Origin: Prevotella sp. tf2-5
GTDB taxonomy: Bacteria; Bacteroidota; Bacteroidia; Bacteroidales; Bacteroidaceae
Assembly: GCF_900115435.1 (NCBI RefSeq)
Contig: NZ_FOWK01000007.1
Coordinates: forward strand, 1 to 64,000
Reading direction: 5' to 3'
DNA: 64,000 nucleotides
Of the stretch, positions 23,444 to 33,200 are shown in pieces. How positions within the stretch are numbered: position 1 is the first letter of the stretch; each line of letters starts with the position of its first letter. A model generated the notes under the pieces. The model saw only the letters and a list, made by a program, of their open reading frames with translations. It searched no databases and was not told the origin of the DNA. Both the position numbers and the translations under genes were made by a program.

Positions 23444-24436
23444 ATGTCGTTTAATATACAAGTAATGATTGAAAAAGGTAAAAAGATATTGAGAGTACCT
23501 TATTTAAAAGCAGGGGAAAGGGTGGCCCTTGTGTCCCCTGCTTATTGGGTGCCAGGGGAGGCTATTATTCAAGCAGCGGAGGTGTTGAGAAGTTGGGGGC
23601 TGCAGCCCGTCATCGGCCCTCATACCACAAGTCTAAATGTGGATGCCTATTCGGGAACAGCGGATGAGCGCGCAGCCGACCTTTTATGGGCGTTAGAGGA
23701 TGATACCATTAAAGCCATATTTTGTTCACGAGGGGGATACGGTTCCATGCACCTGTTGAACCGGATTCCCTTGGAGATATTCCAGAAACATCCCAAATGG
23801 CTGATAGGGCATGGTGATATCACGATGCTGCTTTATGTCGTTGCAACTACAGGAACACTTTGTATTCATGGTCCAATGGGAATCCAGATTGCCAACCAAC
23901 AAGAACCAGCCATCACCATCACACATAACTTACTGATGGGTATAATACCACAGTACATTGTTCCATGCAATCCCTATAATCGCTGTGGTCATGCGGAAGG
24001 CATCCTTGTGGGAGGAAATCTTTCAAGTTATGCTGTGATCTCAGGTTCAAGATTCCAGTTGCCAGAAAATCAAGACTTCATCCTTTTTATTGAAGAGGTA
24101 GAAGAATCGCTGCATACCATCGACAGATTATTCTATATGCTACGCTTGCAGAACAGTTTCGAAAGGGTAAAGGGTGTTATCTTCGGAGGCTTCAATTCTA
24201 TTAGATACGATCTGCAGTTTGGTAGTGTCGAACAGATGCTGTTAACTCATCTGCATGATCTTGATATTCCTGTCTGCTGTGGTTTCCCTGTCGGTAGTAA
24301 CAGTTGTATCCCACTTATTGAGGGTGCGCCATGTTCGCTTACTGTCACTTCTGAGAATTCTGTATTGACATTCAATATTGAGGGCACCCAGCAGACCTAT
24401 CATATAGAGAATACAGAAACGATGCTGTTGAAATAA
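23444..24436 (+). CDS. S66 (LD-carboxypeptidase/MccF) family protein lacking catalytic residues
   Basis: A 330-residue protein with the S66 fold: VALVSPAYWV at the start, CSRGGYGSMHLL near 94-105, and FIEEVEE near 215-221. The nucleophile motif of the family is G(Y/F)SD; here it is GHGD (122-125), so Gly replaces Ser. The catalytic His, normally in FPxGH, is replaced by Ser in FPVGSNS (281-287). Only the Glu is kept. S66 enzymes recycle murein tetrapeptide or cleave microcin C, so this one is probably non-hydrolytic, perhaps a peptide-binding or immunity-like protein. ATG 23465 is a possible alternative start. No signal peptide is present. Confidence 0.8.
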   Translation: MSFNIQVMIEKGKKILRVPYLKAGERVALVSPAYWVPGEAIIQAAEVLRSWGLQPVIGPHTTSLNVDAYSGTADERAADLLWALEDDTIKAIFCSRGGYGSMHLLNRIPLEIFQKHPKWLIGHGDITMLLYVVATTGTLCIHGPMGIQIANQQEPAITITHNLLMGIIPQYIVPCNPYNRCGHAEGILVGGNLSSYAVISGSRFQLPENQDFILFIEEVEESLHTIDRLFYMLRLQNSFERVKGVIFGGFNSIRYDLQFGSVEQMLLTHLHDLDIPVCCGFPVGSNSCIPLIEGAPCSLTVTSENSVLTFNIEGTQQTYHIENTETMLLK

Positions 24437-24565
24437 GAGGACGGCTGTAACGTTTTTTCGTACCCTTGACTTCGTCGAAAGTACTTGCGCTCGAGAAAAC
24501 TCAAAAATCTTTTGGTTTTCTTCTCACTTATTCGTACCTTTGTCGAATCAAACAATAAAACAACC

Positions 24566-25384
24566 ATGGGAATAGTCATTGGAATAGACGTGGGCATCTC
24601 CACGACAAAGATAGTAGGACTGCGTGATAAACGGGTCATCTCACCGATACGTATCACGGCAGCAGACCAAGTAACCTCGCTCTATGGAGCCTTCGGTAAA
24701 TACCTGCATGACAACAAGATAGCGTTAGGAGACGTTGAGCAGGTGATGCTTACAGGAGTCGGTGCCGCCTATATCGACGAGCCTGTCTATGGCATTCCCA
24801 CCCAGAAGGTCGATGAGTTTATCGCAGATGGCTTGGGAGCCCGTTTTGAGTCAGGACTCACCAAGGCGATTGTAGTATCCATGGGAACAGGTACTAGTTT
24901 CGTACAATGTGAGGGAGACGACATCCGTCACATCGGAGGTATCGGCATCGGAGGAGGTACGCTGCAGGGACTGAGCCGTGTGATGCTGAACACCCGTGAC
25001 CCCAAACAGATTCAGAGTCTTGCACTGCAGGGAGACATCCACAATATCAACCTGTTGATTGGTGACATCTCCACCCATCCGCTGCCAGGACTGCCGATGG
25101 ACGCTACGGCATCCCTGTTCTCCAAGGCGCAGTACGACGCGCCGAAAGAAGACGTGGCACTGGGTATCATCATCATGGTACTGCAGACGATAGGTTCTGC
25201 CGCCATCTTGTCAGCGCTCAACTCAGGTATCAAAGACTTCGTGCTGATAGGCAACCTTACCCTGTTGCCACAATGCAAGGACATCTACCCGATGCTGGAA
25301 AAGCTCTATAACGTGCATTTCCACATCCCTAAATACTCCGAGTTCTGTACGGCTATCGGTGCGGCACTGAATTACAAGAAATAG
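24566..25384 (+). CDS. coaW: Type II pantothenate kinase
   Basis: A 272-residue actin-fold kinase starting MGIVIGIDVGISTTKIVGL at ATG 24566, which directly follows a TACCTTTG promoter box; the open frame reaches further upstream but without family sequence. VVSMGTGTSFV and GGIGIGGGTLQGLSRVM are the phosphate and substrate loops of type II PanK (Staphylococcus/eukaryotic type). It phosphorylates pantothenate, the first step of coenzyme A synthesis, in the cytoplasm. This type usually escapes feedback inhibition by CoA. The last bases stop just before the convergent MgtC-family gene. Confidence 0.85.
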   Translation: MGIVIGIDVGISTTKIVGLRDKRVISPIRITAADQVTSLYGAFGKYLHDNKIALGDVEQVMLTGVGAAYIDEPVYGIPTQKVDEFIADGLGARFESGLTKAIVVSMGTGTSFVQCEGDDIRHIGGIGIGGGTLQGLSRVMLNTRDPKQIQSLALQGDIHNINLLIGDISTHPLPGLPMDATASLFSKAQYDAPKEDVALGIIIMVLQTIGSAAILSALNSGIKDFVLIGNLTLLPQCKDIYPMLEKLYNVHFHIPKYSEFCTAIGAALNYKK

Positions 25385-25385
25385 A

Positions 25386-25838
25386 TCACTCCTTACGGTG
25401 TTTGTCGAATTTATGAAGGAAGTAGTTAAATGCTTCCAGTCCTAATAGTACCATCACCGTACTACCAAAGGCAAGGATATACATACCACCGCCACAGGCG
25501 AGACCGATAGCTGCCGTCACCCAAAGCCCCGCAGCCGTGGTCAGTCCACTCACCATATTCTCACTCTTACGGAAGATGATGGTACCAGCGCCAATGAAAC
25601 CAATACCGCTGACCACCTGAGCCGCTACACGGGAGAGGTCCCAGCGTTGTAAATCATTGGTCAGGGCATCCGTAAAACCGTATGCCGACACTATCATAAA
25701 CACTGCCGAGCCGAGGGCTACCAGGAAATGAGTACGGAAGCCCGCCTCCTTGGCACGATATTCACGTTCCAGACCGATGAGTCCTCCCAACAGGGCGGCG
25801 CAGAAAATACGCATTAAGAATTCTAATTCCATATCCAT
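25386..25838 (-). CDS. MgtC/SapB family inner-membrane protein
   Basis: A 150-residue membrane protein. The N-terminus LGGLIGLEREYRAKEAGFRTH carries the family signature, followed by AALGSAVFMIVSAY-type and GIGFIGAGTIIF segments; about five hydrophobic helices in all. MgtC/SapB proteins affect magnesium and acid tolerance and, in pathogens, the membrane ATP synthase; housekeeping members such as this one have unclear roles. It converges on the pantothenate kinase gene with one base between them and no room for a terminator hairpin. Confidence 0.85.
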   Translation of the reverse strand: MDMELEFLMRIFCAALLGGLIGLEREYRAKEAGFRTHFLVALGSAVFMIVSAYGFTDALTNDLQRWDLSRVAAQVVSGIGFIGAGTIIFRKSENMVSGLTTAAGLWVTAAIGLACGGGMYILAFGSTVMVLLGLEAFNYFLHKFDKHRKE

Positions 25839-25981
25839 CTTTTACTTGCTGTCTTATCGTTTTTTATATCCTTCATGCATGCAAAGATACACATTTCCTA
25901 TGAATATTCGTCTAATGACGATAATTTTTTAGCACATCTATATGTGTGACGAATGTTAAAAATATGTTTTTCTATTTGCGT

Positions 25982-26005
25982 ATACAATTAATAATTGTAT
26001 CTTTG
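25982..26005 (+). promoter_or_regulatory. Promoter with palindromic operator for the lipoprotein operon
   Basis: ATACAATTAATAATTGTAT (25982-26000) is a perfect 8-3-8 palindrome whose last three bases are the first three of the -7 box TATCTTTG (25998-26005). A protein bound here would block the promoter of the 26-34 kb operon directly. Confidence 0.65.
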
Positions 26006-26063
26006 CACACAAAAAGTAGATAATCATATATAGAAAACGTACAACTACAATCACAAAAAGCAA

Positions 26064-28178
26064 ATGAGAGTATCGAGAAAATTTCTTCCATGGCTGTTTG
26101 CCATAACTATCATGACAAGTGGGGCATCCATATTGACCTCATGCAGCAGTGATGATGATAACGGTACCAACAACACTACCGATCCAGAATACACATGGGT
26201 AGAGCCCACCACAGACCAGTTGGGTGTCCGTGTGACCGTTGACGTACCTGCAGTATCCCTTAGTCAGTTTGCTGACAAGTCTGTTGGCGCAGCCCTCATC
26301 AAGCGTCTGCCAAAAGTAAACAGTGCCATTTCGGACAACACCGAGTTGGTGTTGATCAAAGGCAGTGACATCAGCAGTCAGTCAGACGCAGTGATGGCGC
26401 AGATGGCTAACGTACTAGCCATAGGAGGCTATGTAGCTATTGAACGCCCTACAAATCAGCAGCTAGACCATTTCATGGATAAGATAGAAGAAGCCATTGC
26501 CGCTATTGTAAAGGGCTATACTGACGATCTCTTTGACCTGACTCCAGAACAGACGGAGGCTACCGTCAACGCCTCGATGGCAGGACGCATGTCAATGCGC
26601 AGGGCTGTTTTGTCAAGCTCCATGCGGGCAGCATCTGCTGACAAAGCCTGTGCTGAGCTCATTATCTTTGGTCCTGTGGACACCTATTTCGAGGAACCCC
26701 TTGACGATCAAGTTCAGGTGAGCTCCTTATATACAGATACGGATGGTAACATTCTGGAAGAGGAAAAATCAGAAATTTATGAGATAGGAGAAACTACCGA
26801 ATACCGGTACGGACTGATCGCCGATGATGCCGCCCAGTGGATAAACGATATTGAAGCACAGTTTGAGGAGGAGGATGCCTGGTACCAAGCAGACGGCTCC
26901 TCCCGTCGCGTCTCCCGTCGTGCGTCTGGCATGACCGCCATCAATGACATCATGAATGCCACCGAGACATTCACCAAGTCTTCACAGATCTATTTCAGAC
27001 CCTATAATGTCAAAGTCAACGAAAACAAGCGAGACCTGATTTGGCATGAGCGTGTGAAGACAATCCTCCGCACATGGGGTGTCCATCATGGAGATTATGA
27101 CTTTTACTACGTGAAGCAGGATATCTTGCTTAGAATGGGAAAGAGTGATGATTTCGACCCGTTCTTCACCAGGAATTTTGCTCCTCAGGACTGGTTAGAA
27201 GAAATTGATAAGGACGGCAAAAAGACGGGCTTCCGCTGGTATGGCAATTTCCTGACGCAATACGAGACATCGATGGACTTGCAAGCGACGGATTCGAAGA
27301 ACGCAGGCATTATCGTCTGCATGGCGGCTACCCCCGAGACTGCCAACCAAGTCACCACGCAATCCGTCAATGCCACAGACTCGCATTCGACAACTACATC
27401 ATCCACCCATTCCTTCATGGGGACAGTAGGTTGGATTTCAGGAGGCTTTGGAGGAGTTGCCAAATATGACTATTCAAAAACCAAAGGTATTACCAACGGT
27501 AACTCCTTTTCCATGACCAACTCGAAGAGCATCAAGGACCTGGATGTGGTCAAAAACACCGCAGGCACTAAGGTGACCTGGACCTATAACGGTAAACGTC
27601 CTAAGACCTCCGGACCCGGCAATGTGATTCATGAGATGCCAGCCGATATTTTGATAAACGACGCCAACCTGGTGAATGATGCCTGCTGGTCAGTACAGAA
27701 CCCCACAGGACAGTATTCCGTCAGTGTAGGCAGCATTCCCACGACAGGCGTTCTCAAACTGAATGGCAAAGGCGAGGCGAAGATACAAGAGACAAAGACC
27801 ACCTTTGACAATATATGGAACGTTCCTCTGGCACAGCCCTGCCGCGCTGTGCAGAAATGGCGTATGCTCGTCCGTGTACTCGAGTGGAAGGACGGTCCAA
27901 TGTCTGGAATCATGTCAGGAGCACAGTCGGACTTTCAACAGATGCTCATGAAGAAGTTCCCAGATCTATTCCAAAACACATTTGAGATAGGCGAGTTGAC
28001 TCCTGAGAGTGTCAAGAACGCTACGGCATACATTCTCTACTCACAACAAGTGTTCAACGTATACAAGGACATCCTGCAAGAAACCGCCAAGAGCTTCGGC
28101 ATTAAGAAGTTCCGCATTACCTGGAGTAGTGACAAGAATCTTGAGACCAAGCAAGACTATGAAGTAACAGTAGAGTGA
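26064..28178 (+). CDS. Surface lipoprotein, candidate beta-pore-forming protein (first of a pair)
   Basis: A 704-residue lipoprotein (LTSC, then SSDDDNGTN, a surface-export-type run). Residues ~60-290 are a mixed domain with charged helices. Residues ~420-475 are a Ser/Thr/Gly-rich amphipathic stretch (TTQSVNATDSHSTTTSS, then GGFGGVAKYDYSKTKG), followed by NSKSIKDLDVVKNTA and a TWTY strand. That pattern resembles the pre-stem of leukocidin/hemolysin-type pore formers (YSKT, later NSKS). No MACPF signature is present, so it is not of the BSAP type. The pore-former reading is inference. It is followed after 6-18 bases by a paralogue. Confidence 0.65.
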   Translation: MRVSRKFLPWLFAITIMTSGASILTSCSSDDDNGTNNTTDPEYTWVEPTTDQLGVRVTVDVPAVSLSQFADKSVGAALIKRLPKVNSAISDNTELVLIKGSDISSQSDAVMAQMANVLAIGGYVAIERPTNQQLDHFMDKIEEAIAAIVKGYTDDLFDLTPEQTEATVNASMAGRMSMRRAVLSSSMRAASADKACAELIIFGPVDTYFEEPLDDQVQVSSLYTDTDGNILEEEKSEIYEIGETTEYRYGLIADDAAQWINDIEAQFEEEDAWYQADGSSRRVSRRASGMTAINDIMNATETFTKSSQIYFRPYNVKVNENKRDLIWHERVKTILRTWGVHHGDYDFYYVKQDILLRMGKSDDFDPFFTRNFAPQDWLEEIDKDGKKTGFRWYGNFLTQYETSMDLQATDSKNAGIIVCMAATPETANQVTTQSVNATDSHSTTTSSTHSFMGTVGWISGGFGGVAKYDYSKTKGITNGNSFSMTNSKSIKDLDVVKNTAGTKVTWTYNGKRPKTSGPGNVIHEMPADILINDANLVNDACWSVQNPTGQYSVSVGSIPTTGVLKLNGKGEAKIQETKTTFDNIWNVPLAQPCRAVQKWRMLVRVLEWKDGPMSGIMSGAQSDFQQMLMKKFPDLFQNTFEIGELTPESVKNATAYILYSQQVFNVYKDILQETAKSFGIKKFRITWSSDKNLETKQDYEVTVE

Positions 28179-28196
28179 CGTAAGATGTATAAAGTT

Positions 28197-30260
28197 ATGA
28201 AGAAATATATGCAATGGATGTTTGCCGCCATCCTTATGACAAGCGGTAATATGATATTGACCTCATGTAGTGACGATGACCATACGAATAGTGGCAACGA
28301 TCATACAGATTACAACATAGAGGAGCCTGCCACCGACCAGTTGGGAATCCGTGTGACAGCCAACCTGCCGGCAGCGTCGCTCAGTCAGTTTGACGAAAAG
28401 TCCACAGGTGCCGCACTCATCAAGCGATTGCCTCGTGTGACCAGTGCCATCCAGGAAGATACCAAGTTCGTGTTGGTCAAGGGCAGCGATGCCGGCAACC
28501 TGTCAGATGCCGTTATCAACCAAATGGCACAAATCTTAGTTGACGAGGGTTACCTTGCCATCGAGACACCTACTGAGCAACAGCTGAACGACTTCATTGA
28601 CAGGATAGACAAGGGGCTTGCCGCCATCGTAGAAGATTATGTCGACGATGTCTTTGACCTGACTCCTGAGCAGAAAGAGGCTACCGTCAGAGCCTCCATG
28701 GCAGGGCGCATGTCAGAGCGCAAGGAAAATCTCAACAACTACATGCGTGGAACTGCAAGCGATGCCGCTTGTGCGGAAATGGTCATCCTCGGTGCCACAG
28801 ACTATTTCTTCATGGAATCCGACAATGTCGAGGACAAAATCATCACTTATGCCACAGACACCGATGGTAATATCGTTGAAAAGCCCACTGAGACCTCTTA
28901 TCAAGCTGGGGAGTTGACAGCCTACCGCTATGGGTTGTATGCCGACGGGGCTGCCCAGTGGCTGAACGATACTGAAAGTGAGAAAGACACAGTGAAAGAT
29001 ACAGAGAAAACTCAGAGCAGGGCTTCCCGACGTGCCAGCAGCAATATGGCTGTTAATGACTTAGAGAGTGCTTGTGAGACGTTCACACACCATCAGAACA
29101 TCAACTACAAGACCAGTGCCAATAAGTTCTCCTATAAACCCAAAGCATGTCAGACGACCCTTAGCTACTGGGGTGTACATAATATGTCAAGCAACCGTGA
29201 CTATTATTATGTCAGTCAGAAAGTGGTACTTAGCCTTGGAGCGAACAACGGAACAGATCTCTTTTATGCCAGAGGTCAGAAATCCGATTTCTGGCTAGGA
29301 GTCGCACCCAATTGGAAAAATTACGACCTGATGTATGGCAATTACCTGACGAAATACGAGACCTCCATGAATCTAAAAGGCGATAAGGGTATTATCAAAG
29401 GAGAGGCTGCTACTCCTGAGACGGCGAACCAAACCATCACTCAATCCATCAATTTAACCACATCGTCATCCACGTCATCAACAAATACGGACACCTATGG
29501 TTTTACATTGGGAGTTACTTCTGCTTCTGTAACAGCCTCTGTTAATGGCGGTGGCTCAGCGACCAAAGGAAAGACAAATGGCACCTCCTTTGCCATGGGT
29601 AATTCGAAAAGCATCAAAGACCTTAGCGTTGTCAAGAACACGGCAAACACCAAAACAACATGGATCTATTCCGGCAAAGATGTTCAGGTGTCAGGAAAAG
29701 TCGGTAAATGGGAACATGACATCGTTGCGGATATCTTGGTGAACGATGCCAACCTGATGAACGACGCTTGCTGGTCTGTAGAGAACCCCAGCGGTGAATA
29801 TACCCTCGAGATACAATCACAACCAGAGGTGGGTATGCTGCTCATCTATAACAACTCGACAAATCGAGTTGTGGAACGCACCAAGACACCCATAGACACC
29901 TATACCCACAAACTGAAAAAGCCCAACCGCTATTTGCAGACTTGGCGTATGTTCATCGTCATCAACGAATGGATGGATGGAATAAAATACTATTCTAATG
30001 CACAGACAAACTTGGAGAATGACTTTAAGAGGAACTTCTCTGATATTTTCTCCGATGTATTTACTGTATGTGAGAGCGAGGAGAATAGTGTGCTGCTGGC
30101 TACCTCTATCATCAAGCATGCCAAACGTGTCCTGGATGCCAATAAAGACCAACTGCCTGGTATTGCGGAGGGACGTGGTGTGAAACAGTTTACTATCTAT
30201 TGGCGTTGTGACAACACGAATATCAAGTTGAGAAACGCCTATGTAGTGCGAGTGGAGTAA
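28197..30260 (+). CDS. Surface lipoprotein, candidate beta-pore-forming protein (second of a pair)
   Basis: Read from ATG 28197 (687 residues) because MKKYMQWMFAAILMTSG gives the normal lipoprotein signal; ATG 28185 adds four residues. The lipid Cys is followed by SDDDHTNSG. It is a clear paralogue of the gene before: shared blocks include EPATDQLGIRVT, FDLTPEQKEATV, ASMAGRMS, ATPETANQ and NSKSIKDLSVVKNTA. The central region TYGFTLGVTSASVTASVNGG alternates small polar and hydrophobic residues like a membrane-inserting hairpin. Two related partners side by side recall bicomponent leukocidins, but a receptor or adhesin role cannot be excluded. The next gene starts 19 bases later. Confidence 0.65.
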   Translation: MKKYMQWMFAAILMTSGNMILTSCSDDDHTNSGNDHTDYNIEEPATDQLGIRVTANLPAASLSQFDEKSTGAALIKRLPRVTSAIQEDTKFVLVKGSDAGNLSDAVINQMAQILVDEGYLAIETPTEQQLNDFIDRIDKGLAAIVEDYVDDVFDLTPEQKEATVRASMAGRMSERKENLNNYMRGTASDAACAEMVILGATDYFFMESDNVEDKIITYATDTDGNIVEKPTETSYQAGELTAYRYGLYADGAAQWLNDTESEKDTVKDTEKTQSRASRRASSNMAVNDLESACETFTHHQNINYKTSANKFSYKPKACQTTLSYWGVHNMSSNRDYYYVSQKVVLSLGANNGTDLFYARGQKSDFWLGVAPNWKNYDLMYGNYLTKYETSMNLKGDKGIIKGEAATPETANQTITQSINLTTSSSTSSTNTDTYGFTLGVTSASVTASVNGGGSATKGKTNGTSFAMGNSKSIKDLSVVKNTANTKTTWIYSGKDVQVSGKVGKWEHDIVADILVNDANLMNDACWSVENPSGEYTLEIQSQPEVGMLLIYNNSTNRVVERTKTPIDTYTHKLKKPNRYLQTWRMFIVINEWMDGIKYYSNAQTNLENDFKRNFSDIFSDVFTVCESEENSVLLATSIIKHAKRVLDANKDQLPGIAEGRGVKQFTIYWRCDNTNIKLRNAYVVRVE

Positions 30261-30279
30261 TATAGACGAATGATGTGAG

Positions 30280-33200
30280 ATGATGATTTTACGATATTTC
30301 CTATCTCTATGCTGTCTGACGGTTCTGACTGCACATGCCCAAGTCAACTACTTGGAACGCTCATGGGACGGTGAGAAGAAACAGGTGGTAACGGTGACGA
30401 GGACCTGCAACTCCTATAAAGAGATAACCGGTGAAAATAGTAGCCGGGAAGGTTTCAACAGTGGCTGGTATGTGGTGAAAGGCAACGTGGAGCGCTTCCA
30501 GTTCTATTTCAAGGGCGAAGTCCATTTAATCCTCACCGATGGCTGCAGAATGCGTACAAAACAAGTGGTTGTCCAGAAAAGAGACAATACCAAGCTTTAT
30601 ATTTACAGTCAGTCGGACGGAGAGAATCAAGGAAAGTTAGAAGCCTGCAACGACTACTTTGACCTTAATGCGGCTCTCGGCAGTGTCGAGAGTGACGGGA
30701 TGGGCTCTCTATATATCCACGGCGGTAACATCTCTGCTACTCAATTAAAATCCAGCTCCGCAGCTATCGGAGGTGGTTTTAAGGGACAGATAGACCCACA
30801 AAGCGAGATTGTCATTTATGGCGGAACAGTGACTGCCAAGTCTGATCAATGGTCGGCAGCCATCGGTGGTGGTTACGTCAGAGATCAGGGAGGTCCTATC
30901 ACTATCTATGGCGGTACTGTGGACGCGACAGGCGGTCCTTCTGGTGCTGCCATCGGTGGCGGACATGGAAGTAAAGGCGGCAAGGTGAATATCTATGGTG
31001 GTAAAGTAACCGCACGAGGCTCCGATTCTAATTATGCAAGTGCAGGTATCGGTGGTGCCGAAGGCGGTGATGTCCATATCTATGGTGGTGAGGTATATGC
31101 CTATGGCGGACGCGGAGCTGCAGGCATCGGCGGCTCTCATTCTGGAAAAGGAGGTACATTAGAGGTGACTGGTGGACTCGTGTTCGCATCCTGCAATGAA
31201 CATGACGAGTGGCTGGCACCGGCTATTGGCGGTGGTATGTATGGTGACGGCGGCAAGGTGACCATCACGGGAGGTACCGTCATGGCTGTCACCAGACAGA
31301 GCAACACCGTCGCCCCTGCCCCTATTGGTGCCGGTTCCTACAAGGGTGGTCATTTGTTCTATAGTAAAGGAGAACTATACATCGGCGACAATATGATGGT
31401 GTCGTACAGCACACATCAGGAAGCTATCAAAGATCCCAAATACAGAGAGGGAATATATCTCCATGCTGCCAACACGGCTCAGCGCGAGGATGCGTGTACG
31501 GATCATTCCTATACTTTCGTACGGATAGAAGGCTGCTCCCACCCCAACTTTACTTATGTCTATAAGGATGAGGAGAAACATGTGCGTCAGTGTACACTGT
31601 GCAATTACAAGGTAGAGGAGACTCATACCTACAAAGACGGTCAGGCTTGTGTCTGCGGAAAAATGAATAAAGACTACTCTGACTACTGGACCGTCACGTA
31701 CTATTATAGCAAAGATGGCAAGACGTATGAGAAAGGTGAGGAATATCAGGTCATCAAAGGAATGGACATATCGTTGCCGGCTCCTCCTAAGACGGAAGGA
31801 CTGACCTTCAAGGGTTATCTGCCGCAACTAACCAACATTCCTTCTGATATCGAGATGAAGGATAGTGAGCAGGAGAAAGGAGAACTGCTGGCTCGAGGAA
31901 TGACCTTCTCGCCGACGATGAACGTTTCATACTATGCCCGCTACCGATATAACTTCAAAGAGAATTGGGAATGGAACGATGACTATACAGCAGCAAAGGT
32001 GACCCTCACTAATTCTATGACCGGTGAGACGGTGAACTTGAATGCTACTATCAGTGAGGATATTAAATCGCGGATAGAGCCGACAGAGGAATCGCTGGGT
32101 GAGACACATTATACGGCAGTAGCCACCTATCAAAAGGCACAGGGTGTCACTTACCATTTTGAAGACAGACAGAAGGTAATACTCTATCAACCCAGGATCG
32201 TCATTCTGGATGCGTTCGCGTCGGACGAGGAGAATACAGCGATATTAGAGAAATATAATGGTTTCAAAGCTGAAGTCACCATCAATAACCTTGCACTCAA
32301 GAAAGATGGAAAACTGCATTCCATCTGTCTGCCCTTCAGTGTTACCGATCTGAAAGACACTCCGCTGGAAGGAGCAACACTTTACAGATATTCCGGATAT
32401 TCCATTGCCAATACGCAGATGAATATCCTGTTCGAGCGAAACACTGGTATCGAAGCTGGAAGACCCTACTTCTATCAATTTAAGAACGATGGCACGACGG
32501 TGAATCATCCTACATTCCCACTGGTACTTATTGAAGATACGGATGGTGGCGGAAACTATGAGTTGGACTTTGACCTGAAGGGCACCTATGAAGCGGTAGG
32601 TTTTGCCGATGAGGACCGTGATAAAATTGCCGTTTTGGAAGGTAATGAAATTATCCATCAGGGAGAACCTGTAGACGGCTTTAGTTGCTTCTTCACTATT
32701 TTCCCATCTTTCGATCAGTATGGCTGTCGTACCGTATGCTCTCTCTCCTTAGAGTTCGACCGTGACGCAGGCCTGGTGTTCACCAAAAAACTTTATGACA
32801 GCTGGAGCGGTGACGGTTCAGAGGCTTCTCCTTACAATATCAGGAGTGCACAACAACTGAAAGAGTTGCAAGAGAACTTTAATGGGACTGATGCCACAAG
32901 ACTGAAAGGAAAATACTTCAAACAGGGTGCTGACATCACGTTTGACTCTAGTTTAACAAACAACTTCACACCGATCAAGAATTTCTCTGCACATTATGAT
33001 GGCGCAGGCTTTACTATTAGTGGTATGAAGATGAGTCTGACAAATCATCAGGACGCGGCTCTGTTTGATATCATTGACAAGGGGGCATCGGTAAAAAATA
33101 TTATTATCCGGAACAGTAGTTTTAAAGGGTATTCTGCTGCAGCAATTGCCACATCGGTTTTTGGAGGCTCACACGTTGAGAATTGTCATGTCCTGAGAGA

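Noticed and set aside
26064..30260. MACPF-type antimicrobial lipoproteins (BSAP)
   Set aside because: The MACPF signature is absent; the segment resembles the stem of small beta-pore formers instead.
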